27,640 bases of DNA from JAHJTW01 sp964545545 (lineage in GTDB: Bacteria > Krumholzibacteriota > Krumholzibacteriia > LZORAL124-64-63): assembly GCA_964545545.1 (NCBI GenBank), contig CAZJGK010000037.1:1-27640 (forward strand). Direction: 5' to 3'. Positions within the stretch are counted from its first letter, which is position 1. Every line of letters starts with the position of its first letter. A program made the translations under genes and the position numbers. This document shows positions 1-10,301 of this stretch, piece by piece. The notes under the pieces were generated by a model. It had not been told where the DNA came from, did not search any database, and saw only the letters and a program-made list of their open reading frames with translations.

Positions 1-868
1 GGATGTCGCGCTGCACGCCCTCGCGGCTGACGTCGGGGCCGGAACCGCGCTCGCGCCCGGCGATCTTGTCGATCTCATCCAGAAAGATGATGCCCCCGTT
101 CTCGGTCAGGTCGATGGCCTCGCTGACGATCTGATCCATGTCCAGCCGCCGTTGGGCTTCCTGCTCCCGCAGCAGCTTGCGGGCCCGCGCCACCGTGACC
201 TTCTTTTCCGTCTTCTTCTTGGGAAACAATTCCTTGAGGCTTTCGCCGAACGAGGCATCGAACTCCTCCCCGGCGGAAGTAAAAATGTTGGCGATGGGAA
301 CCTTGGATTCCTCGCCGGTGATGGTGACTTCCCTGCTCTCCAGGGAGCCCTCGGCGAGCTGACCGGATATCTTGGCCCGGCTGCGTTCCCAGCGCGCCAG
401 GCGGTCCTGGTCCTGATCCATGCCCGGCAACGGGGGAAACAGGACATTCAGCAGCTGATCCTCCACGGCGGCGGTGATGGCGTCCTCGTGTATCTTTTCG
501 ACCCGGTGGCGCACCAGACTGATGCCGTTCTCCACCAGGTCCCGCACCATGGAATCCACATCCCGGCCGACGTACCCCTTCTCGGTGAACTTGGTGGCCT
601 CCACTTTCAAAAAGGGTATATCGGCGATCTGGGACAGGCGCCGGGCGATCTCCGTCTTGCCCACCCCCGTAGGCCCGATGAGGATGATGTTGTTGGGCAC
701 GACTTCACGGCGCATCTCCTCGGGCAGTTGCATCCGCCGCCACCGGTTGCGCAGGGAAATGGCCACTGCTCGCTTGGCATCGTCCTGGCCGATGATATAA
801 CGATCCAACAGCTCGACGATCTCCGGACAGGTCCACATGGCGCGCGGGGAAGGTTCCTTGATTCTCAT
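1..868 (-). CDS. hslU: HslU, ATPase/unfoldase of the HslUV protease (3' part outside window)
   Basis: HslU is the AAA+ ring that unfolds proteins and threads them into the HslV peptidase in the cytoplasm. The visible 289 residues hold a Walker A GPTGVGKT (about residues 65-72), the pore loop GYVG (98-101), a variable intermediate region with a lysine-rich patch, and a Walker B GIIFLDEID near residue 265. The frame runs off the window edge, so roughly the last third of the usual ~440-460 residues (rest of the AAA+ large domain and the C-terminal small domain) is not seen. The ATG at 868-866 follows the hslV stop by one base, and a GGGGG stretch inside the hslV end can serve as its ribosome binding site. 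An internal ATG at codon 11 is a less likely start. Directly coupled to hslV, its known partner. Confidence 0.96.
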   Translation of the reverse strand, partial: MRIKEPSPRAMWTCPEIVELLDRYIIGQDDAKRAVAISLRNRWRRMQLPEEMRREVVPNNIILIGPTGVGKTEIARRLSQIADIPFLKVEATKFTEKGYVGRDVDSMVRDLVENGISLVRHRVEKIHEDAITAAVEDQLLNVLFPPLPGMDQDQDRLARWERSRAKISGQLAEGSLESREVTITGEESKVPIANIFTSAGEEFDASFGESLKELFPKKKTEKKVTVARARKLLREQEAQRRLDMDQIVSEAIDLTENGGIIFLDEIDKIAGRERGSGPDVSREGVQRDI

Positions 869-869
869 G

Positions 870-1436
870 TCATGACCCCCGCTGGTCGGTGTCGGAGCCG
901 GCAGCCTCGAGCTCCAGCAAAGTGATGGACTGGTTGGTATAGATGCAGATTTCCCCGGCAATCTCCACGGACCTGCGGCAGACCTCCGCAGCATTCAGGT
1001 CCGTGTTGCGCGCCAGAGCCCTGGCCGCAGCCAAGGCATAGGGCCCCCCACTGCCGATGGCGGCCAATTTGTCGTCGCTTTCGATGATGTCGCCGTTGCC
1101 GGAAACCAGGAAGATGTCCTTGTGATCCATGACCAGCATCATGGCTTCCAGTTTGCGCAGGATGCGGTCGGAACGCCATTCGCGCGCCAGTTCAACCGTG
1201 GCGCGGCGCAGGTGACCCCGGTACCGTTCCAGGTGGCCCTCGAATTTCTCGAACAGGGTGAGCCCATCGGCAGCTCCCCCGGCGAACCCGGCCAGCACCT
1301 TGCCCTTGAACAGGGGACGCACCTTGACGGCCCCGTGCTTGGCGATGGTATTGCCGAGGGTTACCTGGCCGTCGCTGGCCATGGCCCCCCGGTCGTCCCG
1401 CAGCACGGCAAGAACTGTGGTGGAGCGAATTTTCAT
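870..1436 (-). CDS. hslV: HslV, threonine peptidase subunit of HslUV
   Basis: HslV is the proteasome-like peptidase chamber capped by HslU. The protein has 188 residues, normal for the family. It begins MKIRSTTV rather than MTT, so five residues must be removed to expose Thr6 as the catalytic N-terminal threonine. This fits the rest of the active site: with Thr6 as Thr1, Asp22 falls at mature position 17 and Lys38 at mature position 33, the conserved catalytic positions. Family motifs such as GKVLAGFAGG, RKLEAM, IGSGGPYALAAARAL and ICIYTN are intact. A short propeptide is known in some families (for example Thermotoga-like HslV). The start ATG overlaps the xerC stop by 4 bp (ATGA), implying translational coupling. 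Confidence 0.97.
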   Translation of the reverse strand: MKIRSTTVLAVLRDDRGAMASDGQVTLGNTIAKHGAVKVRPLFKGKVLAGFAGGAADGLTLFEKFEGHLERYRGHLRRATVELAREWRSDRILRKLEAMMLVMDHKDIFLVSGNGDIIESDDKLAAIGSGGPYALAAARALARNTDLNAAEVCRRSVEIAGEICIYTNQSITLLELEAAGSDTDQRGS

Positions 1437-2410
1437 GAATTTTCCTTTGGCTCAATAATCTTGGTCCGCGACCGGGGATGAGCGGCATCGTAGGCTTCCC
1501 GCAAGCGACCGCGGCTCAAGTGGGTGTAGATCTGGGTCGTGGAAAGATTCTTGTGACCCAGAAGCTCCTGAACGATTCTGATTCCCGCCCCGCCATCGAG
1601 CAGGTGCGTGGCAAAGGAATGGCGCAGAGTGTGGGGAGAAACCCCTTGCATGCCCGCGAGTTCCCCACAATACCGGGCCACCATGGCCTGGACGGTGCGG
1701 GGTGCGATGCGCCGTTGGCCGCGGCCCAGAAATACGGGCAACCTCGCCTCCTGATCCCCCAGGGATCCATCCTGAACATCAAGCAATACCTGTGGTTCAC
1801 ACCGATTATTCAGGTAATTCAGCAGGGATTCCCGGGCCATGCCCGCCAGGGGCAGAACGCGTTCGCGGTTCCCCTTGCCCAAAACCCTGACCTGCTGTTC
1901 CGGAAAATCAAGGTCCTCCAGGTCAAGGCCCACAACCTCGGCCAGGCGCAGGCCAAGTCCATAGACCATTTCCAGCATGGCCCTGTCCCGCCGACCGCGG
2001 ACCAAGGAAAGATCGGGCAATTCGATCAGGGCAATGACGTTCTCCACCGACAGGTCCCGGGGCAATTTCCGCTCCCTGCCGCCGCGGCTGGCCACCACGA
2101 TGGTCGGTATTCTGGCTATCCGGCCCGTCAGCAAAAGGAATCGATAGAAAGATCGGATGGATGCCAGATGACGGTCGATGGTTGCCATTTGGCAACCACG
2201 GCGGCGCAAACCGGCCAGATGACCGCGCACCAGGTCCCGGCCAGTCTCCAGTAAACGGCAATCGCCGCCGACCAGCGAACCCTCCTTGTCCCGGCGGCAC
2301 CCGTAATCCATAAAAGACCGAATATCACGCAGATAGGCCGTGACCGTGCGGGGGCTCATGCCGCGCTCGACCGCCAGATGATTCCCGTAAAGAGCCAGGA
2401 GTGCGTCCAT
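1433..2410 (-). CDS. xerC: XerC-type tyrosine recombinase
   Basis: Site-specific recombinase that resolves chromosome dimers at dif, normally together with a second recombinase. The 325-residue product has an N-terminal SAM-like core-binding domain (about 1-100) and a C-terminal catalytic domain with a complete set of residues: Arg155, Lys179, His260 and Arg263 (in HTLRHSFATHL), His286 (LGHKNLSTTQIY) and nucleophile Tyr295. It is about 25 residues longer than typical XerC because of insertions near residues 38-58 and 203-225. The start chosen is the ATG at 2410. It is 7 bp after the trmFO stop and preceded by GAGGTGA, which contains that stop codon. The upstream open frame to 2557 is the shadow of trmFO. 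Placement between trmFO and hslV, as in many Firmicutes, supports XerC over a phage integrase. Confidence 0.95.
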   Translation of the reverse strand: MDALLALYGNHLAVERGMSPRTVTAYLRDIRSFMDYGCRRDKEGSLVGGDCRLLETGRDLVRGHLAGLRRRGCQMATIDRHLASIRSFYRFLLLTGRIARIPTIVVASRGGRERKLPRDLSVENVIALIELPDLSLVRGRRDRAMLEMVYGLGLRLAEVVGLDLEDLDFPEQQVRVLGKGNRERVLPLAGMARESLLNYLNNRCEPQVLLDVQDGSLGDQEARLPVFLGRGQRRIAPRTVQAMVARYCGELAGMQGVSPHTLRHSFATHLLDGGAGIRIVQELLGHKNLSTTQIYTHLSRGRLREAYDAAHPRSRTKIIEPKENS

Positions 2411-2417
2411 CTTCACC

Positions 2418-3752
2418 TCATAGGGGCCGCAGCCCCGCAGGCAGCCCGTCAATCCAGGCAGCCATGGCCTCGGTAGCGAATCGGGCCTTGGCTTCCTTGC
2501 GGGCCTTTTTGCCGCGGAATTCGACGCCCGGGTGGGGCAACAACCCAAAGTTGGCATTCATGGGTGTAAAACGCGGGGTCGTGTCGTCGAACAAAAATCC
2601 TTGAAACAGGTTGCCACAGATCGTGGTCGCCGGCAAGGGCGGCAAGGTCAGACCGCGGAGCCGGGCGGTGACCGCCAGCGCGGTCAGCAGGCCGGAGCCC
2701 ATGGACTCGACATAACCTTCCACCCCGGTGATCTGGCCGGCCAGGAACACGTCGGCGCGATCGCGCAGGCTGAAATCTGCGGCCAGACATCGAGGGGAAT
2801 CGATATAGAAATTGCGGTGCATCTGGCCCAGGCGAACGAATTCGGCGTGTGCCATGCCCGGCAGGCGGCGCAGAATCCTTTTTTGCTCCGGGTGCTTGAG
2901 CCTGGTTTGAAAACCGACCAATCCGTAAAGGGTGCGGGCCTTGTTTTCCTGCCGGAGCTGGATGACCGCGAAAGGCCTGCAACCGGTGGCGGGGTCCTCC
3001 AGGCCCACCGGGCGCAGAGGGCCAAAAGCCATGGTTTGCGGGCCGGAGGCGGCGATTTCCTCAATGGGACGACAGCCGTCGAAAAGCATGTCCCGGTCAA
3101 AATCCTGGACGGGTATCTTCTCCGCTTCCATCAGGTCAACGTACAGTTGCCGATACTGGGCTTCATCCAGGGGGATGTTGAGATAGTCCGCGTCGCCGCG
3201 CCCATAGCGGGCCGCGCGATAAATGACCTCCAGATCCAGGGACTCAAGGGTGACTGTGGGCGCAATGGCGTCGAAGAAATGCAGGCCGGGCGCGCCGGTG
3301 ATCGTCCCCAATTCGGCCTGGAGTTCACCCGTGGTCAAAGGCCCGCTACAGACGACCCAGATCCGGTCGGGACCCGCCGGCAAACTCCGCACATCATCCC
3401 GCACCAGCGTCAGTCCCGAGGTCCGGGCGACCAGTTCCTCCACCTTGCTGCCGAAAGCCACCGGATCAACCGCCAGGGCCGCGCCGGCAGGGACGGCCGC
3501 CTGTCGCGCTGCGGCCAGCAGGCGGCAACCACCAAGATCCAGTTCAGCCTTGAGACATCCGGAAGCCGAGGACGGAGCCGTGCTTTTCAGGGAGTTGCTG
3601 CAAACCAGTTCAGCCAGCAACCCGGTCCGGTGTGCCGGCGACGACCGGTGGGGGCGCATTTCATGCAGGGTTACCTCAAAGCCACGCCCGGCCAGCTGCA
3701 GGGCCGCTTCGGCACCGGCCAGTCCGCCCCCGACCACGTGGATTTCCGTCAT
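2418..3752 (-). CDS. trmFO: TrmFO, folate/FAD-dependent tRNA (uracil-54 C5) methyltransferase
   Basis: Makes ribothymidine at position 54 of the tRNA T-loop using methylene-tetrahydrofolate and reduced FAD. The 444-residue protein starts MTEIHVVGGGLAGAEAA, an FAD-binding Rossmann motif at residues 5-17. It keeps the two family cysteines, Cys51 (VCSNSLKS) and Cys227 (LFDGCRPIEE), plus the C-terminal FAD-contact motif QITGVEGYVESMGSG. Length is normal for the family. Its ATG at 3752 overlaps the topA stop (ATGA, 3749-3752). A naive translation across the N gap joins this gene to topA, but the two are separate genes in different true frames. The topA-trmFO-xerC-hslVU order is a well-known conserved neighbourhood. 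Confidence 0.96.
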   Translation of the reverse strand: MTEIHVVGGGLAGAEAALQLAGRGFEVTLHEMRPHRSSPAHRTGLLAELVCSNSLKSTAPSSASGCLKAELDLGGCRLLAAARQAAVPAGAALAVDPVAFGSKVEELVARTSGLTLVRDDVRSLPAGPDRIWVVCSGPLTTGELQAELGTITGAPGLHFFDAIAPTVTLESLDLEVIYRAARYGRGDADYLNIPLDEAQYRQLYVDLMEAEKIPVQDFDRDMLFDGCRPIEEIAASGPQTMAFGPLRPVGLEDPATGCRPFAVIQLRQENKARTLYGLVGFQTRLKHPEQKRILRRLPGMAHAEFVRLGQMHRNFYIDSPRCLAADFSLRDRADVFLAGQITGVEGYVESMGSGLLTALAVTARLRGLTLPPLPATTICGNLFQGFLFDDTTPRFTPMNANFGLLPHPGVEFRGKKARKEAKARFATEAMAAWIDGLPAGLRPL

Positions 3753-6587
3753 GTTTCCGTATGGCCCGAGCCGGAGCCGGCTCCTGTCGTCTCTTTGCCG
3801 GGAGTTTTGGCGGCAGTTTTCTTGGTGGCCGTTTTCTTGCGGGCGGTCGTTTTCTTCGTCGTCNNNNNNNNNNNNNNNNNNNNNNNNNNNNNNNNNNNNN
3901 NNNNNNNNNNNNNNNNNNNNNNNNNNNNNNNNNNNNNNNNNNNNNNNNNNNNNNNNNNNNNNNGTCTTTTTCTTGGTGGTCGTTTTCTTCTTTTTGGCGA
4001 CCTTCTTTTTGCCCGCTTTCGTGCCCCGGCTGACCGCTTCCCGCAGAAGTGACAGGGCTTCGTCCATGGTCACATCCTCCGGATCGGTGGTCTTGCCGAT
4101 GGTGGCATTGAACTCGCCATCGGTCACATAGTTACCGTACCGGCCCTTGAGAATCACCAGCGGCGCCCCCGTTTCGGGATGCGGCCCGAGTTCGCGCAGC
4201 ACGGGTTTGCGGTTCTTGTTGCGGATGAGTTCGAGCGCCTCCTCCAGGGTGATGGAAAACAAGGTGTCCACGGTCTGCACATTGGTGAACACGCGGCTCA
4301 TTTCCACATAGGGTCCAAAACGGCCCAGGCCCGCATGCACGGCCTTTCCCGTCTCGGGGTCGATTCCGATTTCCCGCGGCAAGGACAGCAAGCGCAGGGC
4401 ATAGTCGAGGTCGATGGTGGACGGATCCGTCTTCTTGCCCAGGCTGATCCGCTTGGGCTTTTTGTCGTCCTCTTGCTCACCCAGTTGCAGATAGGGGCCG
4501 AAGGGTCCCACCAGGGCATAGATGTTTTGCCCCGTCCCGGGATGTTTGCCGATAGGCTCCCTGCCTTTATCCTTCTGCTTGATGAGCGCCAGGGCCTTTT
4601 CCGCCGTCAATTCGTCGATCAACAGGTCCATGGGAACGGGAGCCCGCTTGTCGTCCACACCGGAAATTTCGACCGAAACATAATTCCGGCCGATCCGCAA
4701 CACGATGGGATTCCCGGTGGCAGGATCTTCCCCGATCCGAATCCGGGGGAATTCGATATTTTCCATCTCCCGGGCAATGGTCGCTTCCAGACCTTCGCCG
4801 TCCTCGCGATCGCAACCGCGGAAAAAACAATCCAGAAATTCGACGAGATCGACTTCACCCCGGGCGATGCGGTCCAGATCCTCCTCCATGCGCGCCGTGA
4901 ACTTGATATCCACGTAGCGATTGAAATGGCCGCGCAACAAGTGGGTCACGGCAATGCCGATATACGAAGGCAGCAGGGCCCCGCCCTTCTTGACCACATA
5001 TTCCCGGGATTGAATGGTGCTGATCACCGTGGCGTAGGTGGAGGGACGGCCAATGCCTTCCTCCTCCAGCTTCTTGATGAGGGACGCCTCGGTAAAACGC
5101 GCCGGAGGCTGCGTTTCGTGCCGCAGGGCCTCGACATCCTGGATCTCGGCCGCGGAATCCCCGCCGGGACCGCCGAGGCTCTGACCGGTCTGCAGATCAG
5201 GCAGGATGGAGTCCTTGTCCGACGTTCCGTACACCAGAAGAAAGCCGGGGAAATTCACCATGGAACCGTTGGCGCGGAACAACAGATCCCGCCCCTTGCC
5301 CGTGACGGCAAAATCCACGGCCGTCTTGCTCAGCCTGGCATCGGCCATCTGGGACGCGATGGCCCGCATCCAGATCAGGCTATAGACGGCCAGTTCGTCT
5401 CCATCCAGATAGGGTTTGACGTCCTCGGGTGTGCGGGACAACACCGTGGGGCGAATGGCTTCATGCGCCTCCTGGGCACCCTTGGCTCTGGTGCGGTAAC
5501 GACGCGGCCCCGTGGTGAATTCAGCGCCAAAGCGTGCGCCGATAACCTGCTCCGCCTCGGCCAGCGATTTTTCACTCATGGTCAGGGAATCGGTCCTCAT
5601 GTAGGTGATCAATCCCTCGAGGTCTCCCGCCCCCACGCTCACGCCTTCGTAGAGCCTCTGGGCAATGCGCATCACCCGGCTGGGCGACATCCGGAGGCGG
5701 CTGCTGGCGGCTTGCTGCAGGGTCGAGGTCGTGAAAGGCGGGCTGGGCCGCTGCGTCGTTTGTTTCGCGACCACCGCGGCTACCCGCCAGGGAACCGTGG
5801 TCTTGGCGGCGGCGGCCAGATCGGCCGCCTGCACCTGGTCAAGAAGCACCCGCTCAGAGGGTTTCTTCAAAAGACCGGTATCGGGATCGAAGTCACGCGA
5901 CCCCGCCAGCTTCATGCCGTCGACCTCGGTCAGGCGGGCCGTGAAGTGGAGGTCCTTGGCCGTGAGCAGGGCTTCGATATCAAAGAATTCCGCCTGATGA
6001 AACGCCTGGCGTTCCTCTTCGCGCTCGACCACCAGCCGCACGGCCACACTCTGGACCCGACCGGCCGACAGGCGCGTCCGGATTTTCTTCCACAACACCG
6101 GCGAAAGACTGTATCCGAACAGGCGATCCAGAATCCTGCGTCCCTCCTGCGCCCGGACAACCTGCATGTCCACATCGCGGGGCGCTTCGAGAGCCGCAGC
6201 GATGGCCCCCTTGGTAATCTCGTGAAAGGTTATCCGCTTGACGGGGACCTTGGGTTGCAGGACCTCCAACAGATGCCAGCTGATGGCTTCTCCCTCACGG
6301 TCCTCATCCGTGGCCAGCAGGACCTCGTCAGCCTTCTTGAGCAACTTCTTGAGTTCGGTGACCCGTTGCTTGGCATCCTTGGACACCACATAAATGGGTT
6401 GATACTCCGCGTCCGGATTGACGCCCAGACGGGCCCAGGATTCCTTCTTGTATTTGGCCGGAATTTCCGCGGCCGAGCCGGGCAAATCCCGGATATGGCC
6501 ATAACTGGAGGTAACTTCGAATTCCTTGCCCAGAAAACGGGCGATGGTCCGGGCCTTGGCCGGGGATTCGACGATGATCAGCTTCAA
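3749..6587 (-). CDS. topA: TopA, DNA topoisomerase I with repeat-type C-terminus (interrupted by assembly gap)
   Basis: Type IA topoisomerase that relaxes negative supercoils. The Toprim domain has the VESPAKARTI glutamate (Glu7) and DEDREGE (94-100). SAGRVQSVAVR follows near 174-184, and the catalytic tyrosine is Tyr329 in TYMRTDS. Instead of zinc-ribbon tetracysteine motifs, the C-terminus has about four TopoI_C repeats (GRFGPYVE, GRYGNYVTDG and similar) followed by a Lys/Thr/Ala-rich tail. Visible are 874 residues before the 100-N gap and 37 after it. The true post-gap frame (TTKKTTARKKTATKK... to HTET) ends in TGA at 3749-3751. There is no ATG start. TTG at 6587 is preferred over TTG at 6593 because AAGGAAGG lies 8 bases before the former and only 2 before the latter. 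The result, MKLIIVESPAK, is a typical TopA beginning. Confidence 0.95.
3803..4010 (-). repeat. Tandem KKTxx (15-bp) repeat encoding the lysine-rich TopA tail, spanning the gap
   Basis: On the coding strand, copies close to AAGAAAACGRCCRCC occur on both sides of the N run. They give KKTTA, KKTAT and KKTAA after the gap and KKKTTT before it. The near-identical 15-bp units probably explain why the assembly broke here. For the flanking halves of topA to be in frame, the real missing length must be a multiple of 3. The 100 Ns (100 = 1 mod 3) put the downstream half out of frame. Confidence 0.8.
3864..3963. other. Assembly gap, 100 N
   Basis: Exactly 100 undetermined bases, the conventional size for a gap of unknown length. 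The gap lies inside the repeat tail of topA. Its true length is unknown but should be divisible by three if topA is intact. Confidence 0.99.
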
Positions 6588-6595
6588 AAGCAAAA

Positions 6596-6604
6596 CCCTT
6601 CCTT
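6596..6604 (-). promoter_or_regulatory. Ribosome binding site that decides the topA start
   Basis: The coding strand reads AAGGAAGGG, then 8 bases, then TTG at 6587-6585. The other in-frame TTG (6593-6591) is only 2 bases from it, too close for initiation. The site abuts the T-run of the hairpin just upstream, so folding or termination there could affect translation of topA. Confidence 0.65.
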
Positions 6605-6637
6605 AAAAAAACGAAGACCGGTGCCGGCAGGCACCGG
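6605..6637 (-). terminator. Terminator-like hairpin in the smg-topA intergenic region (possible topA attenuator)
   Basis: A perfect 8-bp inverted repeat, CCGGTGCC with a 4-base loop and GGCACCGG, lies at 6618-6637. On the minus strand it is followed by TCTTCG and then seven Ts (6611-6605), as in an intrinsic terminator, although the 6-base spacer is longer than ideal. The T-run ends directly at the topA ribosome binding site. No promoter fits between hairpin and topA, so transcripts reaching topA must pass through it. It may end part of the secA-smg transcription or attenuate topA. Confidence 0.5.
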
Positions 6638-6664
6638 ATAAAACCAGACATCTCCCAAGGCCCG

Positions 6665-7150
6665 TCAATGGACGGACCCGAATCCCTCGGACGCCCCCCC
6701 CGTCATGCGGGGTTGACCCGGCCTGAAGATCACCTGTTCCAGGATCGAATCAAGGTCCTCCGGTTCGATGGGTCGTACGGCAAGATAGGAGGCATACTGC
6801 ACCAGGGACTCCATCTGGATACGGGATATCTGTCCCGCCTGAAGCAACCGCAAAATATATCCCAAGCTGGCCCCGGAAAGATGGTTGGCATCATCCAGAC
6901 TGAAATGCCGAAACGTTCCCGCAGAGGGAGCCTCCGGTTGGGCGCTCGCGGGCCAGGGCGGCAGATCGTCAAGTTGCCACTGTGATTCGATCCAGTCCAG
7001 CAGACCATTGACATCATCGTCGTCCAGGCCGGCGGCTGCAGCGTCATCCTGGATCCGGGCCTGGATTTCCCCCGCAGTTTCCGGATCGCCCGTAAGGGCC
7101 TCCAGCAGGATCAACAGAAGATGTTTCAGACGGTCGCGTTCGTGTTCCAT
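6665..7150 (-). CDS. smg: Smg/DUF494 family protein
   Basis: A small soluble protein of 161 residues, close to the ~157 of E. coli Smg, whose biochemical role is not established. The match is by pattern. An N-terminal helical part (ETAGEIQARIQDDAAAAGLDD) leads to the LLDWIE segment. A charged, proline-rich linker follows. The C-terminal half (FSLDDANHLSGASLGYILRL to EDLDSILEQVIF) parallels the E. coli segment beginning YTPEECERLD. The gene sits directly upstream of topA, as smg does in many Proteobacteria (dprA-smg-topA), which supports the call. ATG at 7150 is preceded by AGGAAG at good spacing. It lies 71 bp after secA and 77 bp before topA, on the same strand. Confidence 0.75.
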   Translation of the reverse strand: MEHERDRLKHLLLILLEALTGDPETAGEIQARIQDDAAAAGLDDDDVNGLLDWIESQWQLDDLPPWPASAQPEAPSAGTFRHFSLDDANHLSGASLGYILRLLQAGQISRIQMESLVQYASYLAVRPIEPEDLDSILEQVIFRPGQPRMTGGASEGFGSVH

Positions 7151-7221
7151 GATTCAACTTCCTGCATCGGGCCACATGCCCGCGCGGCCAAAAACTAGCA
7201 CCAGCGATCCACGGCGGCAAG

Positions 7222-10248
<3,027 letters not shown>

Positions 10249-10301
10249 TTCAACTCCTTAATTCAAGCATCCGCCGGCCGGCACCAGCCACGGAGTTTCC
10301 G

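Noticed and set aside
2411..2557. N-terminal extension of XerC
   Set aside because: It overlaps trmFO, reads as its shadow, and the ATG at 2410 has a clear GAGGTGA site.
3749..6587. Eukaryote- or actinobacteria-derived topA because of the lysine-rich tail
   Set aside because: Lys/Ala/Thr-rich TopA tails occur in several bacterial phyla and the gene is embedded in conserved synteny, so no transfer needs to be invoked.
2418..6593. A single ~1390-residue topoisomerase/methyltransferase fusion protein
   Set aside because: It exists only because 100 Ns keep the wrong frame open. The true topA tail and stop codon are visible one base out of phase, overlapping the trmFO ATG.
4179..6641. A long plus-strand open frame of about 820 codons opposite topA
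   Set aside because: Antisense shadow of a GC-rich gene. The encoded sequence has no recognisable domain, while the minus strand encodes a full TopA.
10270..10285. GCCGGCCGGC palindrome between the slt gene and secA as a terminator
   Set aside because: Very short loopless palindrome with no T-run. More likely chance in GC-rich DNA.
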